Assembly: GCA_024636425.1 (NCBI GenBank)
Contig: JAGXHB010000248.1
Coordinates: 1-5,963, forward strand
DNA length: 5,963 bases
Direction of reading: 5' to 3'
Origin: Roseobacter sp.
Lineage (GTDB): Bacteria > Pseudomonadota > Alphaproteobacteria > Rhodobacterales > Rhodobacteraceae
The translations under genes were made by a program, and so were the position numbers. How positions within the stretch are numbered: position 1 is the stretch's first letter; each line of letters begins with the position of its first letter. Shown here piece by piece: positions 1-4,739 of the stretch. The notes below the pieces were generated by a model. The model saw only the letters and a program-made list of their open reading frames with translations, searched no databases and was not told where the DNA came from.

Positions 1-204
1 CGCGGTGTTTTCGCCTTCAAGCCGTCAAACGGTTTCCTGCTGCGGCTGAAGGTGCGCAAAGGGCGTGAGAATATCTGGCAACCGGGATTGTGGTGGCGTG
101 TCGGTCGCCGTGTCGGCATCGGAGGGATGACGCCGGGCAACCAGACGAAATTCATGTCCGAACTGATCTCCACCATGATGGCAGAGCGCGACGGCACCAG
201 ATAA
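1..204 (+). CDS. C-terminal end of an unidentified protein (5' truncated)
   Basis: The frame is open from the first base to TAA at 202-204, giving 67 residues; the start lies outside the window. The fragment is basic and rich in Gly and Trp. It carries a distinctive PGLWWRVGRRVGIGGMT block (residues about 29-45) followed by a probable terminal helix (about 46-63) with several Met and acidic residues. There is no membrane segment or cysteine. It is accepted as a real gene because its stop lies directly at a strong terminator hairpin (203-240) and because no better ORF covers the stretch on either strand. I do not recognise the family and assign no function. It runs convergently with the TadE/TadG operon to its right and is separated from it only by the shared terminator region. 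Confidence 0.7.
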   Translation, partial: RGVFAFKPSNGFLLRLKVRKGRENIWQPGLWWRVGRRVGIGGMTPGNQTKFMSELISTMMAERDGTR

Positions 205-240
205 AAAAGGCTCCGAGCATTGCGCCTCGGGGCCTTTTTT
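203..240. terminator. Bidirectional intrinsic terminator between convergent genes
   Basis: The left arm 209-217 (GGCTCCGAG) pairs with 226-234 (CTCGGGGCC), with a single T-G wobble, around an 8-base loop at 218-225. Six A (203-208) precede the stem and six T (235-240) follow it, so the RNA has a U-tract when read in either direction. The A-tract overlaps the stop of the plus-strand gene, and the minus-strand operon stops about 30 bases away at 269. The structure therefore serves both convergent units. Confidence 0.9.
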
Positions 241-241
241 C

Positions 242-258
242 AGTGCCTTAGAGGCGCT
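242..258 (-). other. Small stem-loop just after the TadE-like stop
   Basis: The arms AGTGCCT (242-248) and AGGCGCT (252-258) pair over 7 bp with one G-T wobble and a 3-base loop. In the minus-strand transcript it lies 10 bases after the stop codon and directly before the main terminator, so it would form part of the operon's 3' end. It has no T-tract of its own. It may only protect the 3' end, or may be chance. Confidence 0.4.
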
Positions 259-268
259 GTGGTCTGCG

Positions 269-826
269 TTATGATCCGGTGTAAAGAACGCGGGGTGCAT
301 AGCGGGGACGGGTGAACACAAAGTTCTCGATCTCCCTGCGTCCCAGACCCACGTTGAAGGGCGGATCGTACTTCGTCAGCGTCTCGGTCACGACGATGTA
401 TTCGTCATCTGCAAGGGCAGGAATACGCGTTGTCCATTGTGCCACGTCGGTGTTTGTCGCAGGCTGAACCTGCCCCCGTGTGCGGGACCAATCGACATGG
501 AACCGTTTGTTGTCTGCGTCGTACTTGAGCGACGTGACGCGGACGGTCGCAACTTCCGAGGAGTGGGTCATATAGTCCAGAAGATCCTGAACGCCGTCCA
601 TGTATTTCGTATCCAGCGGCAGCGTCTCGCGCGAAATCATGTCACCGATGGTATAGGCGGCCTTTTGATTGACGTTGTATTCCTGGTAGGTGTTGAAGAA
701 GGCAAACATCGCCATATAAACCCAGAACACCAAAGGCATCATGATCATCGCTTCGAGCGATGCACTGCCATCTTCATTGCGTGCAAAGCTGCGCAGCTTG
801 CGGGATGTGAGGAGAGTTCTGAACAT
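269..826 (-). CDS. TadE-like pilus assembly pseudopilin (third gene of trio)
   Basis: The protein has 185 residues. A short basic cytoplasmic tail (1-19) ends in the motif NEDG (17-20). Next come SASLE and one hydrophobic segment (about 26-45, AMIMMPLVFWVYMAMFAFF), then a soluble domain of about 140 residues without cysteine, presumably periplasmic. This layout, with Glu25 at +5 after Gly20, matches TadE-type pseudopilins of Tad/Flp pilus systems, which are cleaved after Gly by a prepilin peptidase (family knowledge). TAD assignment beyond 'TadE-like' is not possible from sequence alone. The start is supported by an AGGAG ribosome site at 835-839, 8 bases from ATG. It also overlaps the previous gene's stop by one base (TAATG), which suggests translational coupling. 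It is the last gene of the operon, followed by terminator hairpins. Compared with the middle gene, it has a longer soluble domain and no Cys, so it is not a simple recent duplicate. Confidence 0.8.
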   Translation of the reverse strand: MFRTLLTSRKLRSFARNEDGSASLEAMIMMPLVFWVYMAMFAFFNTYQEYNVNQKAAYTIGDMISRETLPLDTKYMDGVQDLLDYMTHSSEVATVRVTSLKYDADNKRFHVDWSRTRGQVQPATNTDVAQWTTRIPALADDEYIVVTETLTKYDPPFNVGLGRREIENFVFTRPRYAPRVLYTGS

Positions 827-1365
827 TAGCTTGGCTCCTGTACGAAGGCCGAGAAGGCGTACATGCTGGCCTGACCGCTGCCATCAACAGTATAGTTGAA
901 ACCCATACCACCCAGACCGATCAGCGGGTCGAACTTCATGCAGGCCCGCAGCAGCATCAGGTCGTGCTGCTTGCCCAGGGTAAACCCGCGTTCGGGTTTG
1001 AAAGGCAGGGATTTGTCAATGCAGTCCACGCTCGGTTCCATCTGGGTAAAGTTGCGCGGGTTGACCTTGACCATCTCAAGGCGCAGCGTGTTGGCGCAGT
1101 CTCCGACGCCCCCCGCACCGTCACAGACCATCTGCTTGATCTGGTCATGGGTGATGTTGGAGCGGGTGTTCAGCCGGATATAGCGCACTGCATTGTCCAG
1201 CCCCCGATCCAGTTGAACCTGTCGCAGCGAATACATGCTCATATCAAAGGACATCACGAACATGCCGAAGATCACGGGCATGAGGATGACGAATTCGATC
1301 ATGAAGACTGAGCCGTCTTCTTCTTTGCGGAAGCGCCGCATCGCTTTTTTGGCAAGAGTGATCAT
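826..1365 (-). CDS. TadE-like pilus assembly protein (second gene of trio)
   Basis: The protein has 179 residues. A basic tail (KKAMRRFRK, 6-14) leads into EEDGS (15-19) and a hydrophobic segment at about 20-43 (VFMIEFVILMPVIFGMFVMSF), followed by an extracytoplasmic domain. This is the TadE/TadF-like architecture: one membrane-spanning pseudopilin helix at the N terminus with a Glu (24) near its start. The soluble part has four Cys (81, 90, 115, 142), which could form two disulfides in the periplasm (inference). A longer reading from 1467 adds 34 residues but runs back into the vWA gene, and its start has no supporting context. The ATG at 1363-1365 has GAGG at 1374-1377 and forms the classic 4-base ATGA overlap with the vWA gene's stop. 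Its product probably works with the two flanking proteins in a Tad-type envelope complex. Confidence 0.8.
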   Translation of the reverse strand: MITLAKKAMRRFRKEEDGSVFMIEFVILMPVIFGMFVMSFDMSMYSLRQVQLDRGLDNAVRYIRLNTRSNITHDQIKQMVCDGAGGVGDCANTLRLEMVKVNPRNFTQMEPSVDCIDKSLPFKPERGFTLGKQHDLMLLRACMKFDPLIGLGGMGFNYTVDGSGQASMYAFSAFVQEPS

Positions 1366-2777
1366 TGTGTCAGCCTCAGTTGATTGATCTGGCGGGCAAT
1401 GGCTTTGAAAGCTTCGGTGAGTTCGATCCCTTCGACCCGGAAGAAGTGGCTGGGTGAGGAGGCGCATCGTTCCATGACTTCAGCCCCGGAGTTTTCAACT
1501 TCGAACCCGATGGCCCAGATGACGATGTTCTTCTCCTTGGCGGCGGAGCACACCTTGTCGAGCAGCTGATCCCCCTGATATTTGGAGTATTTCTGAAAGT
1601 AGAAGCTGGAGCGGTTGTATGAGTTGACGTAGCGACGCAGATACCAGTTAAGGTTGTATCGGTCCCAGTGCACAACCTCGCTGTCGCTGTCGTAGTAGTA
1701 GCTGGCGATCCGCTGAGACGATGAGTTTTCGCCATCCGTCATCAGAACGACAGTCTTGAGCGTTTCAACGTCGTCATAGTTCTTGGGACGACCCGCGAAA
1801 GCCGGATCGACCTTGTTGGCGTTGACGAGACCGGTGTTGATATTGCGGAACTGCGGATCCAGCAGGGACACGGCCCATTTCATGCCCAGATAGATTGCCG
1901 TACCGGCACGGGGCTGCAGATCGTCAATCTGGTTTTTCAGTGCCGTCTTGTTCTGGCTCATCGGCAGGATCCGCTCGTAGCTGTAGCGGGGGCAAACTGT
2001 ATCACTGCGGCTGTTGTTATAGCCGTCATAGTTCCACTGGAAGTGCTGCATCTGATCGCGCCACTTGCCGGGGTTCATGCTGACGGTGTCGAAGTCGCTG
2101 TTGTCGAATTCGACGCAATGCGAATAGTCATGGTCCTTGCGGACGCTCATCATGTTCACGATGTCCGGTCCGGCGTTGACCTGTTCGGAATAGGGTATCA
2201 GCGAAACCGAGATCAGGTCGTCGTTTTCGTCCTTCAGGACCGTATCGACGAAAATCTTCGCTGCGTTGCGCATTTCCTGAAGGCGTCCGTTGTCTTGCAT
2301 GGACCCGGAGATATCGAGAACAAGCGAAATCTCGACATTTTCAACCCGCTCTTCCGCTTCGCTGAAGGCAGGAACATCAAGGGTATCAAACCCGAACCTG
2401 CCCAAAAACTGGGTTTTCATGGGTTTCTTGGCCTCGACGCTGACGGTCCGGAAGTTCAACCCGTCGCTCACGTTCACTGCGGACAGATAGTCCGTCATGC
2501 CAGATTTGGAAAAATAATCCCGAACCACAGCTTCAGGATCCAGTTCCTGATCCAGATCCGCTGCAGCCAGAACCGCGCGATCCGAGATGGCCTGAAGCTT
2601 CGTGCGTTCAACTTCCTGACGCATGAAGTCAAGCTGGATGCCACCCACGAGCACCATCATCATGATCATGAAAATCGCGAGTATCGTGACTGACCCGTCT
2701 TCGTCCCGCAGGAATGTCTTTGGTTTATCCATCACCAATGATGAAGAACGAAACTTTGTAATTCTCAGACGCGGCAT
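1362..2777 (-). CDS. TadG-like pilus assembly protein with von Willebrand A domain
   Basis: The protein has 471 residues. A cytoplasmic tail (1-28) ends in RDEDGS; one membrane segment follows (about 30-49, VTILAIFMIMMMVLVGGIQL), then FMRQEVERTKLQAISDRAVLAAA (51-73), typical of the TadE/G-like N-terminal region (putative Flp pilus-assembly family). The vWA domain spans about 148-465 and has a complete metal-ion-dependent adhesion site: DISGS (155-159, Asp155, Ser157, Ser159), Thr293 in GTAIY, and Asp348 in MTDGEN. It should bind a divalent cation and a protein ligand outside the cytoplasmic membrane. The domain is larger than the usual 180-200 residues. About 130 residues separate the first and second MIDAS elements, with Cys221 and Cys262. 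A tyrosine-rich stretch (359-400) follows the third element. There is no predicted lipobox. It is first in a three-gene operon with two TadE-like genes. A longer start at 2981 is rejected in favour of 2777 (see the ribosome site). Confidence 0.9.
   Translation of the reverse strand: MPRLRITKFRSSSLVMDKPKTFLRDEDGSVTILAIFMIMMMVLVGGIQLDFMRQEVERTKLQAISDRAVLAAADLDQELDPEAVVRDYFSKSGMTDYLSAVNVSDGLNFRTVSVEAKKPMKTQFLGRFGFDTLDVPAFSEAEERVENVEISLVLDISGSMQDNGRLQEMRNAAKIFVDTVLKDENDDLISVSLIPYSEQVNAGPDIVNMMSVRKDHDYSHCVEFDNSDFDTVSMNPGKWRDQMQHFQWNYDGYNNSRSDTVCPRYSYERILPMSQNKTALKNQIDDLQPRAGTAIYLGMKWAVSLLDPQFRNINTGLVNANKVDPAFAGRPKNYDDVETLKTVVLMTDGENSSSQRIASYYYDSDSEVVHWDRYNLNWYLRRYVNSYNRSSFYFQKYSKYQGDQLLDKVCSAAKEKNIVIWAIGFEVENSGAEVMERCASSPSHFFRVEGIELTEAFKAIARQINQLRLTQ
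1374..1377 (-). promoter_or_regulatory. Ribosome binding site that fixes the second gene's start
   Basis: GAGG on the minus strand lies 8 bases before the ATG at 1365, inside the end of the vWA gene. Together with the ATGA stop-start overlap, it favours the 179-residue reading over the longer 213-residue one. Confidence 0.65.
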
Positions 2778-2784
2778 CGGTAAA

Positions 2785-2791
2785 TCCTCTT
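2785..2791 (-). promoter_or_regulatory. Ribosome binding site that fixes the vWA gene's start
   Basis: AAGAGGA on the minus strand lies 7 bases before the ATG at 2777. It is the best Shine-Dalgarno match in the region. It selects a start 68 codons inside the longest open frame, leaving a short cytoplasmic tail before the membrane segment, as in the two downstream TadE-like proteins. The in-frame ATG at 2732 lacks such a site. Confidence 0.8.
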
Positions 2792-2910
2792 TCGGCGAAC
2801 ACATTGGTCTTCTGACCCAAGAGGTGCCCTGCATCCGATGGTTTATGGTGGATGAAAATGGCGCAAATAGGGCGAAACTACCTGAAATATGGTGATAAAA
2901 TAGCCTTTTC

Positions 2911-2937
2911 ACGCGCAGATAGCGGCACCTTGCGCGT
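2911..2937. repeat. Inverted repeat ACGCGCA-N13-TGCGCGT, possible operator
   Basis: The arms 2911-2917 and 2931-2937 are perfect 7-bp inverted copies whose centres lie 20 bases apart, about two helical turns, a spacing that suits a dimeric regulator. It lies just upstream of the weak minus-strand -10 candidate, 134 bases before the vWA start. A related TGCGCGA lies at 2990-2996. The regulator is unknown, and the role is inference from symmetry and position. Confidence 0.4.
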
Positions 2938-3151
2938 ATTGTTTCAGGCTTGGAAACCTCACGGGTTTTTTTAAACGCCACACCATCTATGCGCGATTCG
3001 TGCGTGGCGAAGTTTTCATTTTGCTTAAAATGTTGGCAAATCTCGCCCGGAGGTCGGGATTATGGGTTCTCATCCCCGATTGGCCATGTTCATCATGAGA
3101 CAGCTATGAATCACGCCTCCCTCAGGTAACCTTGCCAAAAAGGACGATCAC

Positions 3152-4591
3152 ATGACTACCGCAATTCCCGCAGCCGAACCAAGTTTCCGCGACAGTGTCG
3201 ATATCATGTTCAACAGGGCGGTCGCCCTGATGGACCTTTCACCGGGCCTTGAGGAGAAGATCCGGGTGTGTAACGCGACCTATACCGTTCGGTTCGGCGT
3301 GCGCCTGCGGGGCCGCATCCAGACATTCACCGGCTACCGGTCGGTCCATTCCGAACATATGGAACCCGTCAAAGGCGGTATTCGCTACAGCCTTGGGGTC
3401 AATCAGGACGAGGTCGAGGCGCTGGCGGCGCTCATGACGTATAAATGCGCGTTGGTCGAAGCCCCGTTTGGTGGCTCAAAAGGGGGGCTTTGCATCGACC
3501 CGCGTGAATATGACGAACATGAACTGGAATTGATCACGCGCCGGTTCGCTTATGAACTCATCAAGCGGGACATGATCAATCCGGCCCAGAACGTGCCGGC
3601 CCCGGACATGGGCACAGGCGAACGCGAGATGGCATGGATCGCCGACCAGTATAAGCGGATGAACACGACCGACATCAACGGCGTGGCCTGCGTCACCGGC
3701 AAGCCGATCAACGCAGGCGGTATCCAAGGCAGGACCGAGGCGACGGGCCGGGGCGTGCAATATGCCCTGCATGCGTTTTTCCGCGATGCCCAAGGGATGG
3801 CAAAGGCCGGGTTGCAGGGCACACTGGCGGGCAAGCGGGTGATTGTTCAGGGCTTGGGCAATGTCGGCTACCACGCCGCCAAGTTTCTGAGCGAAGAGGA
3901 CGATTGCGTCATCACCACGGTGATTGAGCGAGACGGGGCCTTGAAGAACGACAACGGCATCAACGTCGAAGCACTGCACCAGTGGATCGCCAAGCACGAC
4001 ACGATCAAGGGCTACCCGGATGCCACCTTGATAGAAGACGGTGCCGAGCTTCTGACGGCAGAATGTGATATTCTGATCCCCGCCGCACTTGAAGGGGTGA
4101 TCAACCTTGCCAACGCCCACGACGTCAAGGCACCGCTGATCGTGGAGGCCGCAAACGGGCCTGTCACAGCGGGCGCGGACGAGATCCTGCGCGAAAAGGG
4201 CGTCGTGATCATCCCCGACATGTACGCCAACGCGGGCGGTGTGACAGTGTCCTACTTTGAATGGGTCAAGAACCTGAGTCATATCCGCTTTGGCCGGATG
4301 CAACGCCGTAACGAGGAAAGCCGCCACCAGTTGCTGGTCGATGAACTGGAACGGTTGAGTGCGGACAGCGGGGTTGGCTGGCAGCTTAGCCCCAACTTCA
4401 AGGACAAGTACCTGCGCGGTGCAGGCGAGCTGGAACTGGTCCGGTCCGGACTTTATGACACCATGGTAGATGCCTATCAGTCGATGGCCGCGATCTGGCA
4501 CAACCGTGACGATGTCGAAGATCTGCGCACCGCCGCCTATCTGGTCAGCATCGGCAAGGTTGCCGCCAGCTATCGCGCCAAGGGCCTCTAG
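3152..4591 (+). CDS. gdhA: Glutamate dehydrogenase (animal/mitochondrial-like type)
   Basis: The protein has 479 residues and is cytoplasmic. It catalyses reversible oxidative deamination of glutamate to 2-oxoglutarate and ammonium. The N-terminal dimerisation and substrate domain (about 14-200) has VKGGIRY (73-79, Lys74), MTYKCA (95-100, Lys98), the active-site segment VEAPFGGSKGG (102-112, catalytic Lys110) and VPAPDMGTGEREM (148-160, Asp152). The Rossmann domain starts near 225 with GLGNVG (234-239) and has Glu259 after the second strand. NAGGVTVSYFEWVKN (360-374) supplies Ser367, which together with Lys74 points to glutamate rather than Leu, Val or Phe as substrate. NAD versus NADP use cannot be settled. 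Residues about 380-434 form an extra segment resembling the vertebrate antenna, and the C terminus DLRTAAYLVSIGKV also matches that type. The start has AAGGA at 3140-3144, 7 bases before ATG. It is transcribed away from the tad-like operon and towards soxB. The stop TAG is followed by a strong hairpin. Confidence 0.95.
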   Translation: MTTAIPAAEPSFRDSVDIMFNRAVALMDLSPGLEEKIRVCNATYTVRFGVRLRGRIQTFTGYRSVHSEHMEPVKGGIRYSLGVNQDEVEALAALMTYKCALVEAPFGGSKGGLCIDPREYDEHELELITRRFAYELIKRDMINPAQNVPAPDMGTGEREMAWIADQYKRMNTTDINGVACVTGKPINAGGIQGRTEATGRGVQYALHAFFRDAQGMAKAGLQGTLAGKRVIVQGLGNVGYHAAKFLSEEDDCVITTVIERDGALKNDNGINVEALHQWIAKHDTIKGYPDATLIEDGAELLTAECDILIPAALEGVINLANAHDVKAPLIVEAANGPVTAGADEILREKGVVIIPDMYANAGGVTVSYFEWVKNLSHIRFGRMQRRNEESRHQLLVDELERLSADSGVGWQLSPNFKDKYLRGAGELELVRSGLYDTMVDAYQSMAAIWHNRDDVEDLRTAAYLVSIGKVAASYRAKGL

Positions 4592-4739
4592 GCGCAAAAA
4601 GGCTGTTTGCGTCGCGGATTGACCTGACCGCGACGCAAACCACACCGCATTCTCCGACCAGTCCTTGCACCTTGCAACGGGAGTTGATTGAGTGGCGCAG
4701 CGGTGCTGCCTGCGGCATCCCATAGGCTGGAGAAACGAA
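4592..4739 (+). promoter_or_regulatory. gdhA-soxB intergenic region and soxB leader
   Basis: The 148 bases hold the post-gdhA hairpin (4605-4640), a tandem CTTGCAC/CTTGCAA (4664-4677), a small GCAGC-GGT-GCTGC hairpin (4697-4709) and the soxB ribosome site GGAGA (4729-4733), 7 bases before ATG. I see no convincing promoter elements. Whether soxB has its own promoter or depends on gdhA read-through is open. Confidence 0.4.
4605..4640 (+). terminator. Perfect 13-bp stem-loop after gdhA
   Basis: GTTTGCGTCGCGG (4605-4617) pairs without mismatch with CCGCGACGCAAAC (4628-4640) around a 10-base loop. It starts 14 bases after the gdhA stop and ends 99 bases before soxB. There is no T-tract after it, so it is not a textbook intrinsic terminator. 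It may be a terminator assisted by other factors, a 3'-end stabiliser, or a partial block to read-through into soxB. Confidence 0.65.

Larger units (their letters stand above)
2778..3151. promoter_or_regulatory. Divergent intergenic region between the tad-like operon and gdhA
   Basis: This 374-base stretch holds no supported gene. It is more AT-rich than its flanks and must contain the promoters of both divergent units. I see no convincing -35/-10 pair. Weak candidates are TATTTT on the minus strand (read 2903 down to 2898) and TAAAAT on the plus strand at 3026-3031, neither with a good -35. Notable structures are the perfect 7-bp inverted repeat 2911-2937, an imperfect one TCGGGAT (3054-3060) / ATCCCCGA (3072-3079) with an 11-base loop, and a 5-bp pair GTTTC/GAAAC (2941-2957) that may be chance. 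The gdhA ribosome site AAGGA (3140-3144) lies at its right end. Confidence 0.6.

Noticed and set aside
1366..1467. N-terminal extension of the middle TadE-like gene to 1467
   Set aside because: It lies inside the vWA coding sequence, and the internal ATG forms the ATGA overlap with a ribosome site.
2043..2693. Plus-strand open frame of 216 codons opposite the vWA gene
   Set aside because: It is antisense to a gene with a complete MIDAS motif, has a His/Asp-rich composition, and has no convincing start or family.
2846..2856. CtrA-like site (ATAAACCAT on the minus strand) in front of the tad-like operon
   Set aside because: It is only a partial match to a TTAACCAT half-site, with no second half-site at the right spacing.
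2778..2981. N-terminal extension of the vWA gene to an ATG at 2981
   Set aside because: It adds 68 residues without family resemblance, lacks a good ribosome site, and would put a long tail before the membrane segment. The ATG at 2777 has AAGAGGA at ideal spacing.
3106..3129. Seven-codon upstream ORF (MNHASLR) before gdhA
   Set aside because: It has a weak ribosome site, no run of regulatory codons and no attenuator structure that would depend on it. Probably chance.
4664..4680. Sigma-54-like promoter around CTTGCACCTTGCAA
   Set aside because: The GG-N10-GC spacing required for sigma-54 is absent.
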